Source: Chryseobacterium sp. MYb7 (GTDB taxonomy: Bacteria > Bacteroidota > Bacteroidia > Flavobacteriales > Weeksellaceae). Taken from it: a DNA stretch of 64,000 nt. The position numbers and the translations under genes were made by a program. The stretch spans positions 171,462 through 235,461 of the forward strand of contig NZ_PCOU01000003.1 of the NCBI RefSeq assembly GCF_002979455.1, written 5' to 3'. The notes beneath the pieces are model-generated. The model saw nothing but the letters and a program-made list of their open reading frames with translations, was not told the DNA's origin and searched no databases. Numbering within the stretch: position 1 is the stretch's first letter; each line of letters opens with the position of its first letter. Below, piece after piece: positions 1-8,330 of the stretch.

Positions 1-480
1 TCATGGAATTAGTTTTACTGAAATGGTTATTAGTTTTTAAGTGATAACTCTGTGGTACATTACCGGCCATACATCCATTTTTAGACTATACTATACTTTT
101 AAACTTTGTGGCGGATTCACCGGATTTTGTTTTTAACTGCTTATGATTTTTAAATAATCACTACACTTTATATTTTTAAATTTCTGAACAATTATCTCAT
201 TATTTACATTCTATTTTCTTGGTTATTCTTTCAGGTTTTTATCCTCTTTATTTATTAATTTTTATGCTCCAATTCCCGACTTGATATTTTAATTAATCAA
301 CAGTTTGGAATTGATATCCTGTATTGTGCACATACAAAATAAATGGTTGTGTTTTTACCTGAAGCAAAGATGCAGGAAGTGGAATAACGACACAAGTGTA
401 TGGTATATAGATTCATAAATTTATATACCTAAAATCATGAATTTATAAATACAAATAAAATGAAAATCAATAAGTTAAAC
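1..480. other. Non-coding start of window
   Basis: No open frame longer than about 50 codons with a recognisable protein is present on either strand, and no tRNA-like fold or strong terminator was seen. The stretch is AT-rich with several short A/T runs. A small GA-rich piece at about 365-385 resembles the GGAAG-rich intergenic repeats found at 4263 and 29733. It probably holds the 3' region downstream of the minus-strand regulator gene that ends at 481. Confidence 0.5.
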
Positions 481-2223
481 TTATTTTCCGGTCATATTTT
501 CAATTTCTTTCAGATAGATAGAAAGAGGTGTTCCGGTTCGTTTTTTGAAGGCTAAAGTGAAAGCTTGCTCATTATTATACCCTAATTCTTCGGCAATAAA
601 AGGAATTTTATAGGATCTGAATTTTCTGTCATTGGCCAGTCGGCTGATGGCGTAATCAATACGGAGATCATTAAGATATGTGGCAAAGTTTTTTCCTTTG
701 TGGGTATTGATAATTTCCGACAGATATTTCGAGTTGGTTTTTATTTTTTTGGCAAGACTTCCCAACGTAATTCCTCTGCTTAAAAACTGATCTTTGTTTT
801 CAAATATTTCAAGGTCTTTTAAAATGTTTTGAGCAATATCTTCAGAAATTGTTCTGGTAGTCCTGTCTTCTGAGCTTCCTGTATTTTCTATCGGAAGAGT
901 TTCAGAGAAGGTTTCTTTTTCTGGTTCAGATTTATAATCTCTATCAAACCTTCTTTCATTAGCCGATAGAATCAGATCCTGAGCAATCTTTTTATAGTTC
1001 TTTTCAGACTTTTTATATTTAAAATAAACATTAATGAATAGCAGGTGTGATATCAGCAAAAGACTTAGAACAATATAAAAAAGGCTTTTTCTCTTTGTAA
1101 GCTCATTGGTAATGCTTTCTTTTTCCTGCTGAAGTTCCGGTGTATCATATCTTCTCGGAAGTTCTCTGGAAATATATCTGAACTGGGTATACAGTACATT
1201 GTCCACTTTTAAAAACCGTTCTACATAATAAAGCTGCTTCTCAGTATCGCTGTTTTCTTTATAATAATCAATTAGATAGGTGTATACATCTCTCAGTTCA
1301 GGATAAATATAGTTTGTTTTAAGAACCATAGAATCTATCTTTCGGAAAAAATCTACGGCTTTATCTTTTTGTTGAAGTCCGGCATAAGATTTTCCCAAAT
1401 ATAAAAGAGTATAATTCTGGCTTCTTATATCACTAATATTGTTCGTAAAGAAATATTTCTCACATTCTAATAGACCTTCAATAGCTTTCTGATATTTTTT
1501 TGAATGCAGATTATAATACCCCAAAAGCCCAAGGTTCTCATAATAACGGTAAAGATCTTTATTTTTCCTGGATTCTTGTAAACCATCCTGTATCAGGATA
1601 TAAGCAGAATCCATCTTATTGATTTCAATGTAAGCATCAGCCAAATTCATTTTGAGCGTCTTTTTCTCATCCTCATTCATATAATCTGCATCATAAGCGT
1701 AGTGTCTCAGCACTTTAGCTGTCTCTGCATGTTTTCCGATATAATTATTCAGATAGGCAATACTGATATGTGCCATGGCAATCTGCCTTTTATTTCCTTT
1801 TTCTTTGGCATATTTCAGTCCAAGGATATAATTATTCAATGCAGACTGGAGATTATTATTTTTAAAATAAAGATTTCCTCTTAACAGATAAATTCTGGCC
1901 GGATAAGTATTTTCTTTGGAGCTTTGGGTGATATGTTGTAAGCTGTCTAGATCCTTTAATGCATCAGATAAATTTTCTTCGAAATGACGCATGACATATC
2001 CTTCAGCAGTATGCATCGCATCTTTTTCAGATTTTGCCTTTTTAAGATAATAATCTGCAATACTCTTACTGTTTCCCTCTCCCATACGATTACTATAGAA
2101 TTCTTTTTCCAATTCCTCATAAGTTCGTTTTTCCGGAGTATTTTTTTCTTCATTATTGGTCTGTGCATGACAAAACACAGCGCCAATAATCAAAAACAGT
2201 AATAAAAACTTAATTTTCATCAT
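481..2223 (-). CDS. TPR-containing membrane AraC-family regulator
   Basis: A 580-residue protein with an N-terminal secretion signal ending in FCHAQ (about residue 21), a periplasmic region of TPR-like helical repeats (about 60-340), one transmembrane segment at about residues 378-399, and a cytoplasmic C-terminal AraC-type double helix-turn-helix (about 475-570, with the LGYNNEQAFTLAFKKRTG segment that marks the second HTH). Proteins of this design are common in Chryseobacterium and are thought to pass a periplasmic signal to a DNA-binding domain; the ligand is unknown. Two consecutive Met codons are possible starts. It lies 156 nt downstream of a three-gene operon of exported proteins on the same strand, so co-transcription is possible but not shown. 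Confidence 0.85.
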   Translation of the reverse strand: MMKIKFLLLFLIIGAVFCHAQTNNEEKNTPEKRTYEELEKEFYSNRMGEGNSKSIADYYLKKAKSEKDAMHTAEGYVMRHFEENLSDALKDLDSLQHITQSSKENTYPARIYLLRGNLYFKNNNLQSALNNYILGLKYAKEKGNKRQIAMAHISIAYLNNYIGKHAETAKVLRHYAYDADYMNEDEKKTLKMNLADAYIEINKMDSAYILIQDGLQESRKNKDLYRYYENLGLLGYYNLHSKKYQKAIEGLLECEKYFFTNNISDIRSQNYTLLYLGKSYAGLQQKDKAVDFFRKIDSMVLKTNYIYPELRDVYTYLIDYYKENSDTEKQLYYVERFLKVDNVLYTQFRYISRELPRRYDTPELQQEKESITNELTKRKSLFYIVLSLLLISHLLFINVYFKYKKSEKNYKKIAQDLILSANERRFDRDYKSEPEKETFSETLPIENTGSSEDRTTRTISEDIAQNILKDLEIFENKDQFLSRGITLGSLAKKIKTNSKYLSEIINTHKGKNFATYLNDLRIDYAISRLANDRKFRSYKIPFIAEELGYNNEQAFTLAFKKRTGTPLSIYLKEIENMTGK

Positions 2224-2379
2224 TCATCCTAGCTATATTACAAAAATATTATTTTTCTTCAGTAGACACACCACTCCTTTTACTTTTTTCCAAGTATTAA
2301 TCAATATTTTCATTAAAATTAATGATAATAATTCTACAAAGAGAGAGTACTGCGTTAAAAATTGTACGCTCTCCAAAAA

Positions 2380-3021
2380 TTATTTCCATTCTACCCTGCC
2401 TTCCAAATAATATACCCTTCCCTTGTCTTCGTAAAGAAGATCATACCCTTGCGATGTCAGGTAGAAATGACAGACTTTCATCTCACCGTTTCTGTCTTTA
2501 AACTGAAGAACAGCAGGACACATTTTTGCCCAATCTATTTTCTTCACTATCAGATTAAAATTCTTCTGAATATTCTTTTTGCTGTATAGAGACAGCATTC
2601 TGTCATCAATAAAACGGACATATTTCAAAGAGGAAAGAGGATAATTGATCAATTTAAAAGGTTGCCCCGCCAGTTTAGCGGCATTTTCGTTGAAAAAATT
2701 CGTGATTGAAAGGCTGTCATTTGTAATTTTCTTCACCACACTTGATTCATATCTTTTTCCATCTGCAAATTCCATACTGTAAATGGCTTCCATTTTAATA
2801 GCAAAACCTTTTCTGGATTTTATTAAATCTTTAAAGTCTGTAAATTCTTTCCCTTTTTTGAGGACGATCAAAACATTTCCTTCTCCAAAATCACAGTCAT
2901 AATATTTTTTATAGTCAAAGGTTTCTTCTGTTGAAGTATTCACTGTATCGTTGATTGTATTTTGTGAAAAAATACGTACTGAAAACAGTAATAAAAATAA
3001 TATCAGTTTATAATTTTTCAT
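2380..3021 (-). CDS. Exported hypothetical protein
   Basis: A 213-residue protein I do not recognise. It has a clear signal peptide (hydrophobic residues 5-15, cleavage likely after IFSQ near residue 20) and no further membrane segment, so it is probably periplasmic or surface-associated. It is the last gene of a close minus-strand set, 29 nt after the outer-membrane-like protein at 3051. The composition is Lys/Asp/Tyr-rich, with no obvious catalytic motif. The start is an ATG. Confidence 0.6.
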   Translation of the reverse strand: MKNYKLILFLLLFSVRIFSQNTINDTVNTSTEETFDYKKYYDCDFGEGNVLIVLKKGKEFTDFKDLIKSRKGFAIKMEAIYSMEFADGKRYESSVVKKITNDSLSITNFFNENAAKLAGQPFKLINYPLSSLKYVRFIDDRMLSLYSKKNIQKNFNLIVKKIDWAKMCPAVLQFKDRNGEMKVCHFYLTSQGYDLLYEDKGRVYYLEGRVEWK

Positions 3022-3050
3022 GATTGAATTATTTAAGGGTTTAAAATCAT

Positions 3051-3515
3051 TTAAAAAACAAGGTTAATTCCTAAACCAAAGCGGAATCCTTTAATTGGAA
3101 AAGGTTTATACGTATTATATTCGAAGTTGTACCCGAATTCTGCACAAAAGAAATGGTAAAAGTTGATTCCTACTTTGGGTGAAACCGTATAGGGCGAAAC
3201 TCCTGCTCCGACATATAGAGATGATACCTCTGCGCCATCCCGAAACGAAACCACTTTTCTGAAATAATCAAACTCCGGAATGACCAACAGCCTTCTTTCG
3301 TCCCACCAGTTAAAATGGCCTCTTAAGCTGTAATAATTCTTATCACCATCAGTCAGTTTTGTTCCTATGGACCAGAATGCCTTACTGTCCATTGAAGTTC
3401 CTTCAATTCTGGTACTGAGAAGAAGAACCAGCCACTTTTTCTCTTTAATTTCTTCAAACTGAGCTTTCAGAAAGCCACAAAGAAATAGCGTAATAATTAC
3501 AACAAGTTTTTTCAT
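3051..3515 (-). CDS. Small outer-membrane-like hypothetical protein
   Basis: A 154-residue protein with a signal peptide (MKKLVVIITLFLCGFLKAQ) and a mature part of alternating short beta-type segments ending in a terminal Phe, as in small beta-barrel proteins. The frame extends to a GTG at 3518, but the ATG at 3515 gives the better signal peptide. It starts 6 nt after the stop of the gene at 3522, which implies an operon. No family was recognised; the barrel assignment is inference. Confidence 0.55.
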   Translation of the reverse strand: MKKLVVIITLFLCGFLKAQFEEIKEKKWLVLLLSTRIEGTSMDSKAFWSIGTKLTDGDKNYYSLRGHFNWWDERRLLVIPEFDYFRKVVSFRDGAEVSSLYVGAGVSPYTVSPKVGINFYHFFCAEFGYNFEYNTYKPFPIKGFRFGLGINLVF

Positions 3516-3521
3516 CACTTC

Positions 3522-4151
3522 TTATTTTCTTTTTTGTTTCTTAAAATTCCAGTTGATTAAAGGCAGTTTTCTCTTTCCGTTCTCATTCCACCCACCAATC
3601 TGTATTCCTCTGAAATCATCACATTTATTGTATAAACCGATCTGTATTCCCCTGCATCTATGCCCAATATTGGCCAATGGAGCTACAGAAACCCCTTTTA
3701 TTTCATGATGCAGATTAAAAAATGGAGAGACAGCCATTCCGTTGGTCACAGCATAAGTATTGACATTACTAGAAACATTGATCTCCAAACCATTAGTGAC
3801 TGTGGGTTCCATATTGATAAGCGACAATTGAAGTCCGTTGATCATATTCATCTTTTCGCGGGGAACAATAACATAATCATCGTTGCTGGGTAAACTTAAA
3901 TTGAACAGCATTAACGGCGGCAGGAAAACACCCAGAAAATTGAATCCCATTCCCAAACCGTTTACTTTTTTAGGTTTAAAATGCTCTTCTTCATCAAAAT
4001 ATTTAAATAAAAGGCCATTAACATTTCTTACGTTCTTTGAAGGTGAAGCGGCAATCAATCTCGGTTTCAAAGAATCTACTTTTATACTGTCTGATGCATA
4101 CACCAGACTATTGAATAAAAGAACTGCTATTAATAAAATTCGTGTTTTCAT
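3522..4151 (-). CDS. LA_2272-like surface repeat protein
   Basis: A 209-residue exported protein. After the signal peptide (MKTRILLIAVLLFNSLVYAS) the C-terminal half contains repeats of the form NGL-x-hydrophobic-x-hydrophobic-x-N (NGLQLSLINMEP, NGLEINVSSNVN, RGIQIGLYNKC, RGIQIGGWNENGK), typical of LA_2272-type surface repeat proteins, which likely fold as a beta-structure. The longer frame would begin with TTG; the ATG at 4151 was chosen because the signal peptide begins there and because a -7 box (TAATTTTG) lies at 4183-4176, inside the longer frame. It is the first gene of the 4151-2380 operon. Confidence 0.65.
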   Translation of the reverse strand: MKTRILLIAVLLFNSLVYASDSIKVDSLKPRLIAASPSKNVRNVNGLLFKYFDEEEHFKPKKVNGLGMGFNFLGVFLPPLMLFNLSLPSNDDYVIVPREKMNMINGLQLSLINMEPTVTNGLEINVSSNVNTYAVTNGMAVSPFFNLHHEIKGVSVAPLANIGHRCRGIQIGLYNKCDDFRGIQIGGWNENGKRKLPLINWNFKKQKRK

Positions 4152-4175
4152 AACTCTTATTTTAAAATTATAGTT

Positions 4176-4183
4176 CAAAATTA
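4176..4183 (-). promoter_or_regulatory. -7 promoter box for the exported-protein operon
   Basis: TAATTTTG on the minus strand fits the flavobacterial -7 consensus TAnnTTTG and lies 25 nt before the ATG at 4151. No TTG was found at the expected -33 position, so an activator may be required. Confidence 0.4.
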
Positions 4184-4236
4184 TCTACTGAAGACACAGT
4201 TCCGAATGTGAAAAAAAATTAAAAAAAACATCCTGT

Positions 4237-4253
4237 TTGCGAAAATCACAAAA
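4237..4253. promoter_or_regulatory. Operator-like palindrome, copy 1
   Basis: TTTGCGAAAATCACAAA. It differs by one base from a second copy at 4444-4460. It lies about 54 bp upstream of the minus-strand -7 box at 4183-4176, in the divergent intergenic region. Confidence 0.5.
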
Positions 4254-4262
4254 TGAGGGGTT

Positions 4263-4295
4263 GGAAGCGGGAAGAAGGAAGCTGGAAGTTACTTT
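4263..4295 (+). repeat. GGAAG-rich interspersed repeat, copy 1
   Basis: These 33 bases are present as an exact reverse complement at 29733-29765, 25 kb away. A diverged copy in the opposite orientation lies at about 4371-4402, so the local pair could fold into a hairpin. It occupies an intergenic region only. Confidence 0.75.
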
Positions 4296-4439
4296 GAGTG
4301 ATCAATAGTAATAGTGATTATAAATTCAGTTACTTTTAAATTGTTATTGTTTCTTTCGCCCTGCAAGACTTCCCTTCCCCCAGCTTCAGGCTTCCCGCCT
4401 TCTAAACAGAAAATCAAAAACTCTTTCCACAAAAAATAC

Positions 4440-4460
4440 TACATTTGTGAAAATCACAAA
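4440..4460 (+). promoter_or_regulatory. Promoter -7 box overlapped by operator palindrome, copy 2
   Basis: TACATTTG (4440-4447) fits the flavobacterial -7 box. The palindrome TTTGTGAAAATCACAAA (4444-4460; 7-bp arms, 3-bp centre) overlaps its 3' end and runs to 4 nt before the ATG at 4464. A protein bound here would block initiation, so negative autoregulation by the HTH protein encoded next is a reasonable inference. Confidence 0.55.
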
Positions 4461-4463
4461 ACT

Positions 4464-5393
4464 ATGCACCAGGAAGCTCTGCTCAAGGAAATCCGAAGAA
4501 AAATAGGTGAGAAATCTTTAAATGATGAGATCGCCAATATTCTTAATATCAGCTATGATGCCGCTCACAGAAGGACTTCTATGAAAGCCAAGTTCAGTTT
4601 CGAAGAAGCACTGGAGCTCGCCAAATACTATCAGATCTCGCTGGATCAGTTTCTGGGAACGGAAAATCAGTTGGTTGTAAAGAGAACACAACCTGTAAAA
4701 ACCACCGAAGATCTTTTAAACTATTTCGAAAACTCTTTGAAGATTTTGAATGTTTTTCAGAATATTACCAATTCCAAAGTATTTTATTCCGCAAAAGACA
4801 TCCCATTTTTTTATACCATTTCAGATTCCATTCTGTCCCGTTTCAAGTTTTATGTCTGGATGAATTTACTGAATCAGGATAAGTTCCTGAGTCCGTTTCA
4901 TGAATTTAATATGGAATACCATTCTGTAAAGAATGATCTGCTGAAAGATCTTTACGATAAACAAAACGTAACGGAAATATGGAATGACACTACGATTATG
5001 AGTGCTTTGAGACAAATCTCATTCTATTATGAAATGGGATTATTAAAGAAAAATGATGTGGATCTCATTCTGGAAGACCTGAGAAAACTACTGGAAGGAC
5101 TTGAAATCAAAACGCTGGAAAAAACTAATTTTCAGATTTATGTGAATGATTTAGTAATTTTAAACAACAGTATTTTATTCAAAAATGAAGAACAGTGTTC
5201 CTTTTTTGTGCCTTTCAGCATGTTCGGATATATGATGACCAATGATAAAATAACGTGTGAAGATTCCCTGAGCTATTTTGAGCATCAGATCAAGAACTCC
5301 AGATCACTGAATGAATCCGGAAACCGCGAAAGGAAAATGTTTTTCAATAAAATGTATGAACAGATTGACCGGTTAAAACAAAATTTATCATGA
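4464..5393 (+). CDS. HTH transcriptional regulator with large C-terminal domain
   Basis: A 309-residue protein. Residues 1-70 form a Cro/XRE-like helix-turn-helix (MHQEALLKEIRRKIGE, then NILNISYDAAHRRTS as the recognition region and SLDQFLG at the end). Residues 80-309 are an uncharacterised mostly helical domain that could sense a ligand. The open frame extends 50 codons upstream to 4314, but that part crosses the promoter and has no homologous look, so the ATG at 4464 was chosen. Its stop overlaps the start of the AraC gene by four bases (ATGA), indicating translational coupling of two regulators. Confidence 0.75.
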   Translation: MHQEALLKEIRRKIGEKSLNDEIANILNISYDAAHRRTSMKAKFSFEEALELAKYYQISLDQFLGTENQLVVKRTQPVKTTEDLLNYFENSLKILNVFQNITNSKVFYSAKDIPFFYTISDSILSRFKFYVWMNLLNQDKFLSPFHEFNMEYHSVKNDLLKDLYDKQNVTEIWNDTTIMSALRQISFYYEMGLLKKNDVDLILEDLRKLLEGLEIKTLEKTNFQIYVNDLVILNNSILFKNEEQCSFFVPFSMFGYMMTNDKITCEDSLSYFEHQIKNSRSLNESGNRERKMFFNKMYEQIDRLKQNLS

Positions 5394-6196
5394 ATACTCT
5401 TCGTAACGGCGAATATTTTGGAGACACCAATCAGATCGTCAATCTGGAAGGATTGACCATCACCGATACGGAGTATACGCATCCTTACGTAGACTGGCAT
5501 TATCATGAAAATGCTTATTTCACTTTTCTTCTGCAAGGCAATATGACGGAAGGAAACAGAAAAGAAGTCCATGGCTGTTCTGCAGGAACATTATTATATC
5601 ATCATTGGGAAGATCCGCATTACAATATTAAACCTGATGTTTTTACACGAGGCTTTCATATCGAGCTTTCACAAAATTGGTTTGACCGGTTCGATATTCA
5701 GAAAAGTAAAGTGGAAGGCAGCTTTAATATAAAAGATCCGGCACTGAAACTTCTGGTTTATCAGATGTTCAAGGAAACAAAAACCCATGATATTTCGTTT
5801 GAACTCGCTGTCAATCAGCTGTTAATCCATCTTTTCAGTCAGTTAACCCATCAAAAGGAAAATACTGAAAGAAAACCTTTATGGGTAGGTCAGATCAATG
5901 AGATTCTGCATGAAAGCTTTACGGAAAATCTTAATCTTACGGAACTTTCCAAAACACTGAACATCCATCCTATTCATCTCAGCAGGGATTTTCACAAGTA
6001 TTTTCATTGCAATCTGGGTGAATATCTCAGAAAATTAAAGCTCAACAAATCTCTTGAACTTCTCACTTTGCCTAATTCTTTGACAGATATTGCCATGGAA
6101 TGTGGTTTTTCAGATCAAAGTCATTTTATCAGATGTTTTAAAGAAAATATGGGAATTACTCCTTTGAAATACAGAAATCTTCTGAAAAATTATTAA
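5390..6196 (+). CDS. AraC-family transcriptional regulator
   Basis: A 268-residue protein with an N-terminal cupin-like sensing domain (His-containing segment DWHYHENAYFTFLLQG around residues 31-46) and a C-terminal AraC double HTH (about 165-268; LTDIAMECGFSDQSHFIRCFKENMG is present in part as the second helix-turn-helix). It overlaps the preceding HTH gene by 4 nt. The next gene, an SDR oxidoreductase, is 120 nt downstream behind two direct repeats at 6224-6258 that look like tandem AraC sites, so it is the best candidate for the activator of that gene. Confidence 0.85.
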   Translation: MNTLRNGEYFGDTNQIVNLEGLTITDTEYTHPYVDWHYHENAYFTFLLQGNMTEGNRKEVHGCSAGTLLYHHWEDPHYNIKPDVFTRGFHIELSQNWFDRFDIQKSKVEGSFNIKDPALKLLVYQMFKETKTHDISFELAVNQLLIHLFSQLTHQKENTERKPLWVGQINEILHESFTENLNLTELSKTLNIHPIHLSRDFHKYFHCNLGEYLRKLKLNKSLELLTLPNSLTDIAMECGFSDQSHFIRCFKENMGITPLKYRNLLKNY

Positions 6197-6223
6197 AATC
6201 TATCTGAATACAATCACCATTCA

Positions 6224-6258
6224 CGATTTGGATACATCATTCCCCGATTTGGATACAT
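6224..6258 (+). promoter_or_regulatory. Tandem AraC-type direct repeats upstream of SDR gene
   Basis: CGATTTGGATACAT occurs at 6224-6237 and again, identically, at 6245-6258. The 21-bp spacing of the starts puts both copies on one face of the helix, as usual for AraC dimers. A -7-like box (CATCTTTG, 6278-6285) follows, and the second repeat covers the place where the missing -33 TTG should be, which fits an activator that contacts RNA polymerase. Confidence 0.65.
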
Positions 6259-6316
6259 TTCCCTTTTCGTAAGTTTCCATCTTTGTACCATCATTTAAAC
6301 AAAAAAATATTTAAAA

Positions 6317-7156
6317 ATGGAAACAAAGAAAGTATGGTTCGTGACAGGAGCTTCAAAAGGCTTAGGATTCGAGTTGGTAAAAAAATTACTATCCGAAGGA
6401 TTTCAGGTTGCTGCTACAAGCCGTACCGTTGAATCCCTGATCTCTACTATCGGAGAAACTTCAGAAAACTTCCTTCCGCTCAGCGTCAACATTACAGACA
6501 ATAACGACATTAAATCTGCCATTGAAAAAACAGTTAATCATTTCGGACGAATTGATGTGGTGGTCAACAATGCAGGCTATGGACAAATCGGAACTCTGGA
6601 AGAACTTACCGATGAGGAAGCAAGAGAAAATTATGCGGTGAATGTTTTCGGAACCTTAAATGTGATCAGAAATGCAATGCCTTATCTTCGTGAACAAAGA
6701 TCAGGAAACATCTTCAATATTTCTTCTGTGGGCGGATACTCTGCTAATTTTCCGGGCTGGGGAATCTATTGTTCAACAAAATTTGCCGTTGCCGGATTTA
6801 CAGAAGCGCTGGCTGAAGAAGTAAAAGATTTTGGAGTTCACGCTACCGTTGTTTATCCAGGATATTTCCGTACAGATTTCTTAACCAAAGATTCTGTGAA
6901 AACACCTTCTAATCCTATTCAGGCTTATGAAGCAGCAAGAAATTCGGAACAGGCTCACCTTAATGAAATCAATGGAAACCAGCCTAATGATCCTGAAAAA
7001 GCAGCTGATGTTCTGATCCAAATCAGTAAAGAGAAAAATCCTCCGGTACATTTATTATTAGGGGTAGGAACGATGGAATTTCTGAATAACAAAATTGATA
7101 TTTTAAAGAAAGACGCTGAGAAATGGGAAACTCTTACCGTTTCTACTGCGATTTAA
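6317..7156 (+). CDS. SDR family NAD(P)-dependent oxidoreductase
   Basis: A 279-residue classical short-chain dehydrogenase. The Rossmann motif TGASKGLG is at residues 10-17, NNAG is at about 87-90, the catalytic Ser is in ISSVGG, and YCSTK gives the catalytic Tyr-x-x-x-Lys (about 154-158). The length and the C-terminal half resemble the group of SDR proteins often controlled by a nearby AraC regulator; the substrate cannot be inferred. It stands between two AraC genes (5390 and 7323) with tandem direct repeats in its promoter, so it is probably their regulated target. Confidence 0.9.
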   Translation: METKKVWFVTGASKGLGFELVKKLLSEGFQVAATSRTVESLISTIGETSENFLPLSVNITDNNDIKSAIEKTVNHFGRIDVVVNNAGYGQIGTLEELTDEEARENYAVNVFGTLNVIRNAMPYLREQRSGNIFNISSVGGYSANFPGWGIYCSTKFAVAGFTEALAEEVKDFGVHATVVYPGYFRTDFLTKDSVKTPSNPIQAYEAARNSEQAHLNEINGNQPNDPEKAADVLIQISKEKNPPVHLLLGVGTMEFLNNKIDILKKDAEKWETLTVSTAI

Positions 7157-7168
7157 TCTGGTAATATT

Positions 7169-7183
7169 CTTCGACTCCGCTCA
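7169..7183 (+). repeat. Interspersed repeat fragment, intergenic copy
   Basis: CTTCGACTCCGCTCA is identical to 15460-15474, which lies inside the M3 peptidase gene. The motif is familiar from intergenic repeats in Flavobacteriia. Here it lies just after the SDR gene. Confidence 0.6.
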
Positions 7184-7322
7184 AGATGACATTCCTAATA
7201 CTTACTATTTTAATTTAATCGAATAAATTAAATATAAAACTTTAGAAAAATCAGCTGGCCGGAGTAGAAGACTTTTTGAATCAGTCCATTATCCTTTTTA
7301 CAAAAACAACTAACTTCGCTCT

Positions 7323-8237
7323 ATGAAACAGCCTATTCGTTTTAATTCCATTTCAGATTTTCATGCTTTCTGTGGCCTTCCCAATCCTGAACATCCTCTG
7401 ATCAGTTTGATAGATTACAGTAAAGTCAATTATATTGTGGAAAATGATGAATTGAAATGGATTCAGAATTTTTACTCTATTGGCCTTAAAAAAAATGTCA
7501 GCCCAAAGTTCAATTATGGGCAGCAGCAATATGATTTCAATTCAGGAGTACTTTGCTTTGTTTCGCCTCAGCAATATTTAAGTCTTGAAGTCAATCCCGA
7601 TGTTCAGGTAAATCCCACCGGATTTTTATTGCTTATTCATCCTGATTTTCTGTGGAATACTTCTTTAACAAAGAAAATAAAATCTTATGATTTCTTCAGC
7701 TATCAGGTGAAAGAAGCTCTTTTTCTTTCCGATAAAGAAGAGAAAACCCTTGTTGATATTTTTAAAAATATTGAACGGGAATATCAGGCAAACACCGATA
7801 GATTTACGCAGGAACTAATTATTTCACAGATTGAATTATTACTGGTTTACTCAGATCGTTTTTATGAACGTCAATTTTTCACCAGAAAAAAATCAAGTCA
7901 CGAATTATTGTACAAGTTCGAAGAGATCCTTTCCCAGTGTTTCGAAAACGGAAATCTCCTTGAAAACGGAATTCCATCCGTTAAAACTATTGCTGAGCAA
8001 ATGAATATTTCGCCCAATTATCTGGGAACACTACTCCGTTTACATACTCAGCAAAATACACAGCAGCATATTCAAAATAGATTAATTGATTCTGCTAAAG
8101 AGCGGTTGAGTACCACCAGTTTATCTGTAAGCGAAATTGCTTATGAACTAGGATTCGAACATCCACAATCTTTCAGTAAGCTCTTTAAACAGAAAACCAG
8201 TCATTCTCCGGGAGAATTCAGAAAGCTATTTAATTAA
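7323..8237 (+). CDS. AraC-family transcriptional regulator
   Basis: A 304-residue protein whose last ~100 residues form an AraC/XylS double HTH (SVKTIAEQMNISPNYLGTLL, then ISEIAYELGF-like VSEIAYELGFEHPQ and FSKLFKQKTSHSPGEFRKLF). The N-terminal ~190 residues are a sensing domain without a recognisable motif. It follows the SDR gene on the same strand with a 166-nt gap, which suggests its own transcript. It may regulate the SDR gene or the serine hydrolase downstream. Confidence 0.85.
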   Translation: MKQPIRFNSISDFHAFCGLPNPEHPLISLIDYSKVNYIVENDELKWIQNFYSIGLKKNVSPKFNYGQQQYDFNSGVLCFVSPQQYLSLEVNPDVQVNPTGFLLLIHPDFLWNTSLTKKIKSYDFFSYQVKEALFLSDKEEKTLVDIFKNIEREYQANTDRFTQELIISQIELLLVYSDRFYERQFFTRKKSSHELLYKFEEILSQCFENGNLLENGIPSVKTIAEQMNISPNYLGTLLRLHTQQNTQQHIQNRLIDSAKERLSTTSLSVSEIAYELGFEHPQSFSKLFKQKTSHSPGEFRKLFN

Positions 8238-8304
8238 ACTCTGTAGAGATTAATAATACATTAGAAATGTTAATTTCATTCTATTTTAGCATAAGGAAGT
8301 TCAT

Positions 8305-8312
8305 TATTTTTG
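8305..8312 (+). promoter_or_regulatory. -7 promoter box for serine hydrolase
   Basis: TATTTTTG matches TAnnTTTG and ends 18 nt before the ATG at 8331. It overlaps the TTG at 8310 that could be read as an earlier start codon, which argues for the later ATG. Confidence 0.4.
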
Positions 8313-8330
8313 TTTAAATACTTTTTTAAG

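Noticed and set aside
4314..4463. 50-codon N-terminal extension of the HTH gene
   Set aside because: It crosses the promoter and operator and has no domain-like sequence; the ATG at 4464 matches an HTH start.
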